Shown: positions 26,349 to 37,950, numbered from the stretch's first letter. The stretch is DNA of 64,000 bases from Sulfuricystis thermophila (GCF_004323595.1 NZ_AP019373.1:434001-498000), one strand, 5' to 3'. Made by a program: numbers and translations. The notes: generated by a model not told the origin, from the letters alone.

Positions 26349-27150
26349 GACGGGCATGGAGAAAGAATTCACGGTTGCCGTCGCCGCCGGTGATCGGGCT
26401 GGCGAACCAATCGAGCACGGCAAGGTGGTGGGCCGCGCAGCAGGCGGTGAGCTTGTCGCGCACCGCAGGGTAGAGGGAGCCGTCGCTGACGATGCCGCCC
26501 TTGCCGATGTGTTCGGGCCCGACCTCGAACTGGGGTTTCACGAGCAGCAGCATCTCGCCGTGCGGCGCGAGGAAGGGCGGCAGTTGCGGAAGGATCAGGG
26601 TGAGCGAGATGAAGGAGACATCGGCGACGATCAGGTCGAAGTGCCGTCCTGCCAGCGCCGAGTTTGCGAGCGCGCGCGCGTTGATCCCCTCGTGGGCTTC
26701 GACGCGCGGATCACGAGCAAGCCGCGGGTGCAACTGGCTGTGGCCGACGTCGATGCCGACCACCTTCGCCGCGCCGTGCTGCAAGAGGCAGTCGGTGAAG
26801 CCGCCCGTCGATTGGCCGATGTCGAGGCAGGTCTTGCCGGCGACGACGATGTGGGTGCGGTCGAGCGCGCCGGCGAGCTTGATGCCGCCGCGTGAGACGT
26901 ATTCGGCCTCGGCTGCGGGGGCGAGAGTGAGCACCGCACTTTCCGGCAATAGCTGCGCCGGCTTGGTGATCGCCTCACCAGCGAGGCTGACCCGACCAAG
27001 CTCGATCAGCCGCTGCGCCGCGGTGCGCGAGGGCGCAAGGCCCTGCCGCACCAGCAGGGCATCGGCGCGCAGGCCAGCATGCTGGACGGCCGGACGCACG
27101 GTGGGCTTTCTCGACCGCGCCGCACGGGCATGAAACGAGTTCATGCTCAT
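26338..27150 (-). CDS. tlyA: TlyA family rRNA 2'-O-methyltransferase (hemolysin-like)
   Basis: 270 residues: an N-terminal S4 RNA-binding domain (LRADALLVRQGLAPSRTAAQRLI) and a FtsJ-like SAM methyltransferase domain (CLDIGQSTGGFTDCLLQHGA, FDLIVADVSFISLTLILP). TlyA homologues methylate 16S/23S rRNA ribose. A loop at about residue 165 reads N-S-A-L-A-G-R-H, encoded by a dispersed repeat copy placed just before the conserved FDLIVADVSF strand. It lies 7 bases after ahcY, which recycles the SAH this enzyme makes. Confidence 0.92.
   Translation of the reverse strand: MSMNSFHARAARSRKPTVRPAVQHAGLRADALLVRQGLAPSRTAAQRLIELGRVSLAGEAITKPAQLLPESAVLTLAPAAEAEYVSRGGIKLAGALDRTHIVVAGKTCLDIGQSTGGFTDCLLQHGAAKVVGIDVGHSQLHPRLARDPRVEAHEGINARALANSALAGRHFDLIVADVSFISLTLILPQLPPFLAPHGEMLLLVKPQFEVGPEHIGKGGIVSDGSLYPAVRDKLTACCAAHHLAVLDWFASPITGGDGNREFFLHARHET
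26640..26665 (-). repeat. Dispersed 26-bp repeat, copy 6 (inside tlyA)
   Basis: Minus-strand copy read as N-S-A-L-A-G-R-H-F in tlyA, the same reading frame of the repeat as in queE. Confidence 0.8.
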
Positions 27151-27157
27151 CGCGGGA

Positions 27158-28558
<1,401 letters not shown>

Positions 28559-28584
28559 AGTCACACTCCATTCAAGTCAATGAA

Positions 28585-28662
28585 TGGGCGCCGTTACTAT
28601 GTCCGCCGCGGCGAGCCTGACGATCGGGAACGATCGCTGCAGCGCCCCTCGCCGCGGTGGAA
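28585..28662 (-). promoter_or_regulatory. SAH riboswitch upstream of ahcY
   Basis: On the minus strand the outer helix pairs CCGCGGCGAG with CTCGCCGCGG perfectly. Between the arms lie GGGGCGCTGC and the conserved CAGGCTCG turn, with an inner hairpin CGATCG...CGATCG. After the closing strand, AACGGCGCCC follows, whose GCGCCC can pair with GGGCGC to make the pseudoknot. These are the diagnostic features of the SAH riboswitch class. It ends about 25 bases before the ahcY start. Binding of SAH in this class turns expression on. A covariance-model search would settle it. Confidence 0.88.
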
Positions 28663-28668
28663 GGATTT

Positions 28669-28709
28669 TACAGCCCGGCGTCGTTGCGCAACGCAGCGGC
28701 CTTGTTTTG
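28669..28709 (-). pseudogene. Second, orphan copy of the metK C-terminal codons and stop
   Basis: Reading on the minus strand, 13 codons here give N-K-A-A-A-L-R-N-D-A-G-L-stop. The real metK end 121 bases upstream reads [12 protein letters not shown]-stop. Most nucleotide differences are at third positions, so both were once translated. It has no start or upstream coding sequence and is best seen as a displaced 3' end of metK or of another metK allele. Confidence 0.65.
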
Positions 28710-28791
28710 TCTTCGGCCGGTGCTACGCACCTTAACATCGCAAGCGATGTTAGCCTTCGACGAAGCACAGATCAGCGCCTCCGGCGTGGCC

Positions 28792-29958
<1,167 letters not shown>

Positions 29959-29973
29959 GGAAGGCTCCTTGTC

Positions 29974-30010
29974 ATCCCCTGACTAGTCCCGTCGGACCGG
30001 CTCTGGGGAT
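29974..30010 (-). promoter_or_regulatory. Nested hairpin in the metK leader
   Basis: ATCCCC and GGGGAT form an outer stem. Inside it GTCC and GGAC pair around four bases. The structure ends about 5 bases before the AAGGAG of metK, so it could control translation. It is not a riboswitch class I recognise. Confidence 0.35.
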
Positions 30011-30144
30011 AGGAGCTGGCGACGCTTTAGCAGTATTTGTAGGCCGCCCTGCAAGTTGTCCCGGTCACAGGATGTGACGCCTTAACTCGGCGGAGGTCGC
30101 GGATAATAGCGTTTTTTTGCGCGGCGTCAAACCGCATTTCCCCC

Positions 30145-30957
30145 GTGGCTTTCCTGTTCCGTCTGCTTTCCCGCCTGCCGCTGTCGCTGCTGCACCTGCT
30201 CGGCACCCTGCTGGGCTGGCTGGTCTATGGCCTGTCGCCGACTTATCGGCGTCATCTGCGTGAGAACATCACCCTGGCCGGCTGCAGTGACGCACTCGGC
30301 ACGGCGGTGGCCGAGGCAGGCAAGACCGTGCTGGAACTGCCCAAACTCTGGCTGCGGCCACAAGCCGAGGTCATCGCCCGCGTCATCCGGGTGAGCGGCT
30401 GGGAACTGGTCGAGCAGGCATGGCGCGCGGGCCGCGGCATCTTGTTCTTGACGCCGCATCTGGGCTGCTTCGAGATCACCGCGCAGTATTACGCGCGCTT
30501 TGCGCCGATCACCGTGCTCTACCGCCCACCCAAGCAGCCTTGGCTGGCTCCTTTGATCGAGCAAGGGCGCGGCGCGAGCCTCAAGCTCGCGCCAGCCGAC
30601 GTGAGCGGGGTGCGCAAGCTCATCAAGGCGCTCAAAGCCGGGGAGGCAGTCGGCATGCTGCCCGACCAGGCGCCAGGTGTGGGCGAGGGCGAATGGGCGC
30701 CGTTCTTCGGTCGTCCGGCCTGGACGATGACGCTGGCGCCACGGCTTGCCCGCAGTGGCGCGACGGTGATCCTCGCCTGGGCCGAGCGCCTGCCCCATGG
30801 TGCCGGCTATCACCTGCATCTGTCGAAGCCTGCGACCGACGTCACCACGCCGGCGGATGTCAATCGCGAGATCGAGCGCCTCGTGCGGCTCTGCCCCGGC
30901 CAGTATCTGTGGGGCTACAACCGTTACAAGGTGCCGCGCGGAGTGCCGGCGCCATGA
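30145..30957 (+). CDS. Lysophospholipid/lipid A acyltransferase (LpxL family), first of pair
   Basis: 270-residue inner-membrane acyltransferase of the HtrB/MsbB (LpxL/LpxM) family that adds secondary acyl chains to lipid A. It has an N-terminal hydrophobic anchor (LLHLLGTLLGWLVYGLS), RRHLRENI, and the family HxxxxE-type catalytic motif as TPHLGCFEI. LPDQAPG and the conserved EPFFG-like APFFGRPA follow. It starts with GTG at 30145 and is divergent from metK across about 186 bases. The downstream paralogue overlaps by 4 bases. Confidence 0.88.
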   Translation: MAFLFRLLSRLPLSLLHLLGTLLGWLVYGLSPTYRRHLRENITLAGCSDALGTAVAEAGKTVLELPKLWLRPQAEVIARVIRVSGWELVEQAWRAGRGILFLTPHLGCFEITAQYYARFAPITVLYRPPKQPWLAPLIEQGRGASLKLAPADVSGVRKLIKALKAGEAVGMLPDQAPGVGEGEWAPFFGRPAWTMTLAPRLARSGATVILAWAERLPHGAGYHLHLSKPATDVTTPADVNREIERLVRLCPGQYLWGYNRYKVPRGVPAP

Positions 30958-31814
30958 TCCGACTGCTTGCGCTCTTGATGCGGCTCCTCACCTGGCTGCC
31001 GTTTCCTTTGCTGGCGGCCTGCGGCCGCGGCCTGGGCCGCCTGCTCTATCTTTTCGGACGCGAGCGGCGACGGGTGACGCTGATCAATCTCGGCCTGTGT
31101 TTCCCGCAGCTCACCGAGGCGGAAAAGTCGGCGCTGGCGAGACGTCACTTTGCCTTGTTCGGCCGCAGTTTCCTCGAACGCGGCATGCTGTGGTGGTCCT
31201 CGGCCGAGCGCATCCGCCGGCGGGTGAAACTCGAAGGGCGGGAGCATCTCGATGCGCTGAAGGGCCGGCCGGTGATCCTGCTGGTGCCGCATTTCCTCGG
31301 CTTGGATGCCGCCTGGACGCGGCTGTCGATGGAATACGACATGTCCGGCATCTACGCCAAGCAGAAGAATCCGGTCTTCAACGCCCTGCTCTACGAGGGA
31401 CGCGCGCGTTTCGGCAAGCCGCTGATGCTCTCGCGACAGGATGGCACGCGCCGCGGCATCAAGGCGATCCAGTCCGGCTATCCGTTCTTCTACCTGCCGG
31501 ATCTCGACTATGGGCCCCGCGATGCGATCTTCGTGCCGTTTTTCGGCGTGCCGGCGGCGACCATCACCGGCCTGTCGCGACTGGCGCGGCTGACCGGCGC
31601 GACGGTGCTGCCGGTGATCGCGCGCATGACCGATGAGGGCTACCGGGTCAGCATCGGCGCGCCGTGGCGGGATTTCCCCGGCGAGAGCATCGAGAGCGAT
31701 ACGCGGCGCATGAACGCCTTCATCGAAGCCGAGGTCATGACGATGCCGGAGCAGTATTACTGGCTGCACAAGCGCTTCAAGACCCGCCCGCCCGGGGAAA
31801 AACGGCCGTATTGA
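30954..31814 (+). CDS. Lipid A biosynthesis acyltransferase (LpxL family), second of pair
   Basis: 286 residues, paralogous to the preceding gene. It has an N-terminal membrane anchor ([22 protein letters not shown]), [16 protein letters not shown] (typical LpxL N-terminal motif), [11 protein letters not shown] (the catalytic His region, with Asp instead of Glu four residues on), [21 protein letters not shown], and a C-terminal [15 protein letters not shown] signature. The WxHxRFKTRP ending is typical of LpxL/LpxM. The two genes probably add the two secondary acyl groups of lipid A. The ATG overlaps the stop of the first copy. Confidence 0.9.
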   Translation: MIRLLALLMRLLTWLPFPLLAACGRGLGRLLYLFGRERRRVTLINLGLCFPQLTEAEKSALARRHFALFGRSFLERGMLWWSSAERIRRRVKLEGREHLDALKGRPVILLVPHFLGLDAAWTRLSMEYDMSGIYAKQKNPVFNALLYEGRARFGKPLMLSRQDGTRRGIKAIQSGYPFFYLPDLDYGPRDAIFVPFFGVPAATITGLSRLARLTGATVLPVIARMTDEGYRVSIGAPWRDFPGESIESDTRRMNAFIEAEVMTMPEQYYWLHKRFKTRPPGEKRPY

Positions 31815-31863
31815 ACCGCTATTGCCAAAAGCCCGAGGCGACGTGATGGCGTATGCTTGCCCG

Positions 31864-32709
31864 ATGAAGATCCGCTTCACCAAAATGCAGGGGCTGGGCA
31901 ACGACTTCGTCGTGCTCGATGCCGTGCGCCAGAACTTCGTGCCGACGCCTGCGCAGGCGAGGTGGCTCGCCGACCGGCATTTCGGCGTCGGCTGTGACCA
32001 GATCCTCGTCGTCGAGCGGCCGACGCGTGAGGATGCCGACTTCCGTTACCGCATCTTCAATGCCGACGGCAGCGAGGTCGAGCAATGTGGCAACGGCGCG
32101 CGCTGCTTCGTGCGCTTCGTCCATGAGCAGGGGCTGACCGACAAGCGGGAGATCCGCGTCGAGACCCAGGCGGGCATCATCGTGCCGCGACTCGAAGACG
32201 ACGGCGAAGTCACGGTGGAGATGGGCGTGCCGAACTTCCAGCCGGCCGAGATTCCTTTTCTCACCGATAGCGACGCGCTGGTGCAGACCCTCGAATTCGC
32301 CGGCCGCTCTGCGGCGATCACCGCCGTCTCGATGGGTAATCCGCATGCCGTGCAGGTCGTCGACAACGTCGCTTCCGCGCCGGTGGCGCGCGATGGCCCG
32401 CTGATCGAGGCGCATCCGCGCTTCCCCAAGCGCGTCAATGCCGGCTTCATGGAAGTCGTCGACCGCCACCACATTCGTCTGCGCGTCTATGAACGGGGCG
32501 CCGGCGAGACGCTCGCTTGCGGCACCGGGGCCTGTGCTGCGGTAGTGGTGGGCATCCGGCGCAATCTCCTCGATTCGCCGGTGTGCGTGGTCACGCGTGG
32601 CGGCGAGCTGACCGTTGCCTGGGACGGCATGGGCCAACCAGTACGCATGACCGGACCCGCCGTCACCGTGTTCACCGGCGAACTCGAATTGCCCAAGGAG
32701 CTTGCATGA
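31864..32709 (+). CDS. dapF: Diaminopimelate epimerase DapF
   Basis: 281-residue PLP-independent racemase converting LL- to meso-diaminopimelate for lysine and peptidoglycan. The two catalytic cysteines sit in QCGNGARCF and ACGTGACAA, and [15 protein letters not shown] is the standard N-terminus. The ATG at 31864 is chosen from homologues; an in-frame ATG at 31846 has a better GAGG ribosome site and would add six residues. dapF-DUF484-xerC is a conserved order, each overlapping the next by 4 bases. Confidence 0.95.
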   Translation: MKIRFTKMQGLGNDFVVLDAVRQNFVPTPAQARWLADRHFGVGCDQILVVERPTREDADFRYRIFNADGSEVEQCGNGARCFVRFVHEQGLTDKREIRVETQAGIIVPRLEDDGEVTVEMGVPNFQPAEIPFLTDSDALVQTLEFAGRSAAITAVSMGNPHAVQVVDNVASAPVARDGPLIEAHPRFPKRVNAGFMEVVDRHHIRLRVYERGAGETLACGTGACAAVVVGIRRNLLDSPVCVVTRGGELTVAWDGMGQPVRMTGPAVTVFTGELELPKELA

Positions 32710-33365
32710 ACTTCGCTGCCAAGGATGTCGCCCAGTACCTGAAGGACCATCCGGACTTCTTCAACCAGTATGCGGAGCTGCTCGCGCAGATCAGCATTCC
32801 CGATCCGCACGGCGGGCGTGCGGTGTCGATCACCGAACGGCAGATCGGCGCCTTGCGCGACCAGGTCCGGCGGCTCGAGGGCAAGCTCGCCGAACTGCTG
32901 CGTTTCGGCGAGGAGAACGACGTGCTGTCGACGAAGACGCACCGGCTGGCGGTCGCGCTGGCGCGTTCCGGCGACAGCGCGAGCGTGTTTCTGGTGCTGT
33001 ATGCCCACCTGGGCGGCAGTTTTGCGATTCCCCATGTCGCGGTGCGCCTGTGGGACATGCCGGGCGATCCGGAAGCGCTGGAGTTCCTGCCGGTCAGCGC
33101 CGAGGCAAAAGCGTATGTGAAGGGGCTCAAGCGCCCCTACTGCGGCGCCGGCAGCGGCGCGGACGTCGAAGACTGGTTCGGTGAGGATGGCCAAGAGGTG
33201 CGCTCGCTCGCCATCGTCCCCTTGCGCGACGAGGAGAACACCTTTGGTCTGTTGGCGCTCGGCAGCGAAGAGCTCGAGCGTTTCTATCCAGAGATGGGCA
33301 CGCTCTATCTCGAACGCATCGGCGAGCTGGCTTCCGCTGCGCTGATGCGCACGCTGGCGGGATGA
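32706..33365 (+). CDS. DUF484 family GAF-like protein
   Basis: 219 residues, soluble. It begins [41 protein letters not shown], the DUF484 N-terminal signature, followed by a short coiled coil and a GAF-like domain ([39 protein letters not shown]). The function is unknown. In many proteobacteria it lies between dapF and xerC, as here. Confidence 0.9.
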   Translation: MNFAAKDVAQYLKDHPDFFNQYAELLAQISIPDPHGGRAVSITERQIGALRDQVRRLEGKLAELLRFGEENDVLSTKTHRLAVALARSGDSASVFLVLYAHLGGSFAIPHVAVRLWDMPGDPEALEFLPVSAEAKAYVKGLKRPYCGAGSGADVEDWFGEDGQEVRSLAIVPLRDEENTFGLLALGSEELERFYPEMGTLYLERIGELASAALMRTLAG

Positions 33366-34249
33366 GCCAGACGGCAGTCGAACGCTTCCTCGCCGAGCTT
33401 GCCCACCAGCGCGGCCTGAGTCCCCACACGCTGGCCGCTTACCGGCGCGATCTCGCCATGCTCGCCGCGGGCAGCGAGGGGGCGGCCCTCGAAACCCTGC
33501 AGGCCCACGATCTCAAACGCCAGGCGATGCGCCTGCATGGCCGGGGCTTGTCGCCGCGCTCCGTGGCGCGCACGCTGTCGGCCTGGCGTGCGTTCTACCG
33601 CTGGCTGGCACGGCGAGGTGCGATCGCGGCAGATCCCTGCGCAGGTCTCAAAGCGCCGAAACGCCCGCGAGCCTTGCCGAAAGCCTTGCGCCCGGAACAG
33701 ACGGACGCGTTGCTCGATCACGTGGCCGATGACGATGTGCTCAGCTGCCGTGATCGGGCGATGTTCGAATTGTTCTACTCCTCGGGGCTGCGGCTCGCCG
33801 AACTCGTCTCGCTCGATGTCTCCGCCAGTCTCGATCTGACGGCGGGCGAGGTGACGGTGACCGGCAAGCGCGGCAAGACACGCACCGTGCCGGTCGGCAG
33901 CCAAGCCATCGCAGCGCTCAAGGACTGGCTCGATCGACGCTCGCAAGTCGCGGCCAGCGATGAACCGGCGCTGTTCGTCAGCCGGCGCGGCCGACGGCTC
34001 ACCCCTCGCGCCGTCGAGCTGCGCCTCGCGCAATGGGCGCGGCGAAGCGGGCTTGGGCAACACGTCCATCCCCACATGCTGCGCCACTCGTTCGCCAGCC
34101 ACGTGCTGCAATCCTCGGGTGACTTACGCGCGGTGCAGGAGATGCTCGGCCACGCGAGCATCGCCACGACGCAGATCTACACGCATCTGGATTTCCAGCA
34201 TCTGGCGAAAATTTACGATGCGGCGCATCCGCGCGCCCACAAGAAATGA
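33362..34249 (+). CDS. xerC: Tyrosine recombinase XerC
   Basis: 295-residue chromosome-dimer resolvase acting with XerD at dif. The N-terminal SAM-like core-binding domain covers about 1-85. The catalytic domain has Arg in YSSGLRLAEL, Lys in TGKRGKTR, HxxR in HPHMLRHSF, His in LGHASIAT, and the nucleophile Tyr in TQIYTHLD. All catalytic residues are present. Gene order dapF-DUF484-xerC confirms the housekeeping role rather than a mobile-element integrase. Confidence 0.95.
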   Translation: MSQTAVERFLAELAHQRGLSPHTLAAYRRDLAMLAAGSEGAALETLQAHDLKRQAMRLHGRGLSPRSVARTLSAWRAFYRWLARRGAIAADPCAGLKAPKRPRALPKALRPEQTDALLDHVADDDVLSCRDRAMFELFYSSGLRLAELVSLDVSASLDLTAGEVTVTGKRGKTRTVPVGSQAIAALKDWLDRRSQVAASDEPALFVSRRGRRLTPRAVELRLAQWARRSGLGQHVHPHMLRHSFASHVLQSSGDLRAVQEMLGHASIATTQIYTHLDFQHLAKIYDAAHPRAHKK

Positions 34250-35439
34250 CGGCTACACTGATCCTCCACCCTGGCAAGGAACGTTCGCTTCTCAAGCGTC
34301 ACCCGTGGATTTTCGACACCTCGGTGGCGCGGCTTGCGGGCCAGGCGCGGCCGGGCGATACCGTCATCGTCGCCGATTCCCACGGCAAGCCGCTGGCGAA
34401 GGCGGCCTTCAGCCCGCAATCGAAAATCCGCGCGCGGGTCTGGAGCTTCGATCCGGATGCGCCGATCGATCATGCTTTTTTCAAGCGGCGCATCGCCCAA
34501 GCCGTTCTTCGCCGCGCCGCGCTGCCCGAGCTCGCCGGCCAGCAGGGGCTGCGACTCATTCATGCCGAATCCGACGGTCTGCCGGGCGTCATGGCCGATC
34601 GCTATGGCGACACGGTGGTGCTGCAGCTCACCAGCGCCGGGGCCGAGAAGTGGCGCGATGCGATCATTGCCGGCCTCGTCCAGGCCACCGGCTGCGCGCG
34701 CCTCTACGAGCGTTCGGATTCCGAGGTGCGAGGACTCGAAGGATTAGAGCCGGCGACCGGCTGGCGGTTCGGCGAAGCACCGGCCGGCGAGATCGTCATC
34801 GAGGAACATGGCGTCAGGATGGCCGTCGACATCATTGCCGGCCACAAGACCGGTTTCTATCTCGACCAGCGCGAGAACCGGCGGCTGTTGGCCGAACTCT
34901 CGCACGGCAAGCGGGTCCTCAACTGCTTTTGCTACACCGGCGGGTTTTCGTTGCAGGCGCTCGCCGGCGGCGCAACGCAGGTCTTGTCGATCGACAGCTC
35001 ACAGCCCGCACTCGAGCGCGCGGCAGCGAATCTCGCTTTGAACCCTGGCCTCGAGGCCGCGCGCGCACAATGGCATTGCGCCAACGTCTTCGACGAGCTG
35101 AGAAAGCTCAAAAGCGCGGGCGAGACTTTCGACCTCATCGTGCTCGATCCGCCCAAGTTTGCGCCCTCGGCGGCGCATGCCGAACGGGCGGCGCGCGCCT
35201 ACAAGGACATCAATCTGCTCGGCTGCAAGCTGCTCGCACCAGGGGGCCTTTTGATGACCTACTCGTGCTCCGGCGGCATCGGGGTGGAGCTCTTCCAGAA
35301 GATCGTCGCTGCTGCGGCCTTGGACGCCGGCCGCACGGCGCGCATCGTCAAACGACTGCAAGGCGCGGCCGATCATCCCATCGACCTTGCCTTCCCCGAA
35401 GGGGAATACCTCAAGGGGCTGTTGCTACAGATTGATTGA
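34246..35439 (+). CDS. rlmI: 23S rRNA m5C methyltransferase RlmI-like
   Basis: 397-residue class I rRNA large-subunit methyltransferase. It has an N-terminal PUA domain (about 1-75), a central fold with IAGHKTGFYLDQRENR, and SAM motif CFCYTGGFSLQALAGGA. Catalytic and target motifs are LDPPKF and TYSCSGGI. RlmI methylates C1962 of 23S rRNA in E. coli. The start overlaps xerC by 4 bases. A dispersed repeat copy begins at the base after its stop. Confidence 0.9.
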   Translation: MTATLILHPGKERSLLKRHPWIFDTSVARLAGQARPGDTVIVADSHGKPLAKAAFSPQSKIRARVWSFDPDAPIDHAFFKRRIAQAVLRRAALPELAGQQGLRLIHAESDGLPGVMADRYGDTVVLQLTSAGAEKWRDAIIAGLVQATGCARLYERSDSEVRGLEGLEPATGWRFGEAPAGEIVIEEHGVRMAVDIIAGHKTGFYLDQRENRRLLAELSHGKRVLNCFCYTGGFSLQALAGGATQVLSIDSSQPALERAAANLALNPGLEAARAQWHCANVFDELRKLKSAGETFDLIVLDPPKFAPSAAHAERAARAYKDINLLGCKLLAPGGLLMTYSCSGGIGVELFQKIVAAAALDAGRTARIVKRLQGAADHPIDLAFPEGEYLKGLLLQID

Positions 35440-35465
35440 GGTGCCGTTCCGCCAGCGCCGACTTT
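35440..35465 (-). repeat. Dispersed 26-bp repeat, copy 7 (rlmI-DUF3299 gap)
   Basis: Fills the whole gap between two convergent genes: it begins right after the rlmI TGA, and its last base is the first base of the DUF3299 stop codon. It differs from the core at GTTCC, as does a copy in the znuB-hslV array. Confidence 0.85.
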
Positions 35466-35986
35466 TACTTCTTCGGTTCCACATACGGCGCGACCTTGTC
35501 GACCTCGAGCCGGTAGCCGGCCACCCCCCAGGGGGTTTCATTGCGTTGCACCTTGAACGTGCCAGACACCCACAGCGGCGCCATCATCTTCACGCCCGCA
35601 AGGGGCTTGGCCGACCTGGCGTGGATGATCTGGTTGGCTGGCGGCGGCGGTGAATGGATGCAGGCGCCGAAATAGGGCACGAGCAGGAATTCGCTGACCT
35701 TGTCGCCGACCCGTTCCAGGGGCAGCGCAAAGCCGGCGATGCGCCCCTTCCTGCCATCGAGCGACGGTTCGGCCGGCGCATCGTCCCATTCGCGCTTGAG
35801 CGCTTCCAGCGCTTCCATCGCGCGCGGGTCGGAATCCTGCAATTTCGAGAAGTCGATCCCCTTGAATTTTGCAGCCGGGTCCCAGCCTTTGGGCACCAGC
35901 GCTTCCCATTTGATCTCCGGCCAAGGCTCGGCGGCCTGGAGTGCGGCGGCGGCCAAGAGGCAGGCGAGAAAAAATGCTTTGCGCAT
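35465..35986 (-). CDS. DUF3299 periplasmic protein of a Zrg-like zinc system
   Basis: 173 residues: signal peptide (MRKAFFLACLLAAAALQA), then a DUF3299 domain (VRIAGFALPLERVGDKVSEFLLVPYFGACIHSPPPPANQII, with VSGTFKV). The single GACIHSPPPP motif is characteristic. It is the last gene of the leftward operon ZIP-DUF2796-ATPase-permease-DUF3299. In Vibrio a DUF2796 protein (ZrgA) works with ABC subunits and such partners in zinc uptake; that assignment is from memory and is an inference here. Confidence 0.82.
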   Translation of the reverse strand: MRKAFFLACLLAAAALQAAEPWPEIKWEALVPKGWDPAAKFKGIDFSKLQDSDPRAMEALEALKREWDDAPAEPSLDGRKGRIAGFALPLERVGDKVSEFLLVPYFGACIHSPPPPANQIIHARSAKPLAGVKMMAPLWVSGTFKVQRNETPWGVAGYRLEVDKVAPYVEPKK

Positions 35987-35990
35987 CGCT

Positions 35991-37250
35991 TCAGTTTCTT
36001 GGTGTGAGTCCATCGGCAAGCGACATGCGCCAGGCGCGCAAGCCGGGCGCGAGGCTGGCGATGAGGCCGGTGGCAAGGATCGCGGCAAACAGCCCCCATT
36101 CGCTGGCTGCCGGCGGACGCAAACTGAGCGTGATGCCGAAATGCGTCTGCATGAGCGGCGCGAAGAGAGCGATGCCGGCGGCGAGCAGTGCGCAGCCGAT
36201 GAGCGCGCCGAGCAGGGTCACGGCCAGCCCCTCGACGAGGAGCATCAGGAAGACGTCGCCGGCGCCGGCGCCGAGGCTGCGCAGGATCGCCAGCTCGCGC
36301 CGGCGCTCGTTGAGTCCCGCCAGCAGCGTGGCGGCAAGGCCGGCGAGCCCCACCAGCACGACCAGTGCCGAGACGGCGAAGAGGCTTTGTTCGACGATGC
36401 CGAGCGTTTGCCACAGCTCGTCGAGCGCCACGCCGGGCATCACGGCCAGGAGCGGCTCGCCACGATAATTGTTGATGAAGCGCTGCATGCGGAAGACCTC
36501 CGCGCGGCTTTTGAGACCGATCAGCGCCGCGGTGATCTCCTTAGGTTTGAGATCGAACTTCTTCACGTATTCGGCGGGGATCGATACTCCCGGCAAGGGG
36601 GCGCCGCCCGCCCAGTCGAGATGGATCGCGCTGATCGCTTCGAGACTGACATGGATGCTGCGATCGACCGGCGTGCCGGTCGGCGCGAGGATGCCGACGA
36701 CTCTGAAAGGCTTGTCGGCATGCTCGGGCCCGAGTTCGGCCATGCCATGCGTGAGCGTGATGCGATCATCGAGCCGGTAGCCAAGCGAACGCGCGACTTC
36801 GCTGCCGAGCACGGCCTCGAACACTTTGGCAAACGGCCTGCCGGCGGCAAAGGCGAGCGCGCGGCCGTCGGCGTAGCGGAAATGCTCGAAATACCCGGCC
36901 GTCGTGCCGACGACCGGAAAGCCGCGGTGACCGTCGCCGAGCGAGATCGGCACGGCCCAGTCCACCGCGGGGTGCGAGGCGATCGCCGCGAAGCTGTCCC
37001 AGCGGATGTTGTGGGTCGCCGCGCCCGAATGGAACACCGCATAGAGCATCAGCTGCACCGCGCCGGTGCGTGCGCCGACGACGAGGTCGACGCCAGAGAT
37101 CGATTGCGCGAAGCTCGCACGCGCATCGAGCCGCACGCGTTCGACGGCGAGCAGCACCGCCGAGGAAAGCGCGATGGCAAACAGTGCAATGGCAAGCGTC
37201 AGCTTGCGCGCCCAGGCGCTTTGCAAGGCGAGCCGCACGATGGCCTTCAT
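35991..37250 (-). CDS. FtsX/MacB-type ABC transporter permease
   Basis: 419 residues: N-terminal helix (LTLAIALFAIALSSAVLLA), a large periplasmic MacB-like core domain (about 45-265), then three C-terminal helices with the cytoplasmic LNERRRELAILRSLGAGAGDVFLMLLVEGLAV motif of the FtsX domain. MacB-type permeases use mechanical transmission rather than channelling. It overlaps the ATPase gene by 4 bases. The leftward operon context suggests a role in zinc acquisition. Confidence 0.9.
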   Translation of the reverse strand: MKAIVRLALQSAWARKLTLAIALFAIALSSAVLLAVERVRLDARASFAQSISGVDLVVGARTGAVQLMLYAVFHSGAATHNIRWDSFAAIASHPAVDWAVPISLGDGHRGFPVVGTTAGYFEHFRYADGRALAFAAGRPFAKVFEAVLGSEVARSLGYRLDDRITLTHGMAELGPEHADKPFRVVGILAPTGTPVDRSIHVSLEAISAIHLDWAGGAPLPGVSIPAEYVKKFDLKPKEITAALIGLKSRAEVFRMQRFINNYRGEPLLAVMPGVALDELWQTLGIVEQSLFAVSALVVLVGLAGLAATLLAGLNERRRELAILRSLGAGAGDVFLMLLVEGLAVTLLGALIGCALLAAGIALFAPLMQTHFGITLSLRPPAASEWGLFAAILATGLIASLAPGLRAWRMSLADGLTPRN

Positions 37251-37939
37251 GCCGCCACCTCCTGGGCTGCGCGGTTGATGTCGGCGAGGGCGACGATGCG
37301 GTCGAAATGCGCGGCGAGCCGCACATCGTGGCTGACGAAGACGAGCGTGGCTGCGGCATGCGCGACTTCGGCAAGCAGCAAATCGATGAAGGCTTGTTGG
37401 CGCGCCGCGTCGAGCGCCGAGGTCGGCTCGTCACAAATGACGATCTCAGGTCGGCCGATCAGCGCGCGCGCCGCAGCCACCCGCTGCTGCTGGCCGACCG
37501 AGAGTTCCGCAGCGGGTTTCTCCCACAGCGCCGGCGCGAGATCGAGCTCGGTGAGCAGCCTTTTCGCGGTGGCGCGCGGGTCGAAAGCCCGCGCGCGCCG
37601 GCCTGCGGAAAAGGTGCAGGGGAGGAGCACGTTGTCGAGGGCTGAGAGCCACGGCAGCAGGTTGAACTGCTGGAAGACGAAGCCGATGTGTTCGGCGCGG
37701 AAAGCATCGCGCCGGCGGCTGGAAAGCTGGCAGATGTCCTGGCCCAAAAGCTCGATGCGGCCCTGCTTGGGCAGCACCACGCCGCCGATCAGGTTGAGCA
37801 GCGTGCTCTTGCCGGAGCCCGAGGGCCCGTGCAGGAACACCCGCTCGCCGGCTTGGATGCTGAAAGCGGCGATGTCGAGACAAGCGATGGGCTGCTTGGG
37901 CCAGCCAAAAACGAGATCGGTGATCGAAAGGGCGTTCAC
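37247..37939 (-). CDS. ABC transporter ATP-binding protein (LolD/MacB type)
   Basis: 230 residues: Walker A GPSGSGKST at about 39-47, Q-loop FVFQQFNLLPWLSALDN, signature LSVGQQQRVAAARAL, Walker B IVICDEPTSALD, and H-loop FVSHD. All nucleotide-binding motifs are present. It pairs with the overlapping FtsX-like permease. Most similar in style to LolD/MacB ATPases. Confidence 0.93.
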   Translation of the reverse strand: MNALSITDLVFGWPKQPIACLDIAAFSIQAGERVFLHGPSGSGKSTLLNLIGGVVLPKQGRIELLGQDICQLSSRRRDAFRAEHIGFVFQQFNLLPWLSALDNVLLPCTFSAGRRARAFDPRATAKRLLTELDLAPALWEKPAAELSVGQQQRVAAARALIGRPEIVICDEPTSALDAARQQAFIDLLLAEVAHAAATLVFVSHDVRLAAHFDRIVALADINRAAQEVAA

Positions 37940-37950
37940 GCCTTCTTAGC

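Noticed and set aside
30420-30953. Long frame running into the second acyltransferase from upstream
   Set aside because: The upstream part is the shadow of the first acyltransferase; the true start is the ATG at 30954.
33362-34249. Tyrosine recombinase as sign of an integrated element
   Set aside because: It is XerC in its conserved dapF-DUF484-xerC context; no attachment site or element genes nearby.
33960-35435. 491-codon plus-strand frame overlapping rlmI
   Set aside because: Arg-rich, low-information translation in another frame of xerC and rlmI, which have clear motifs.
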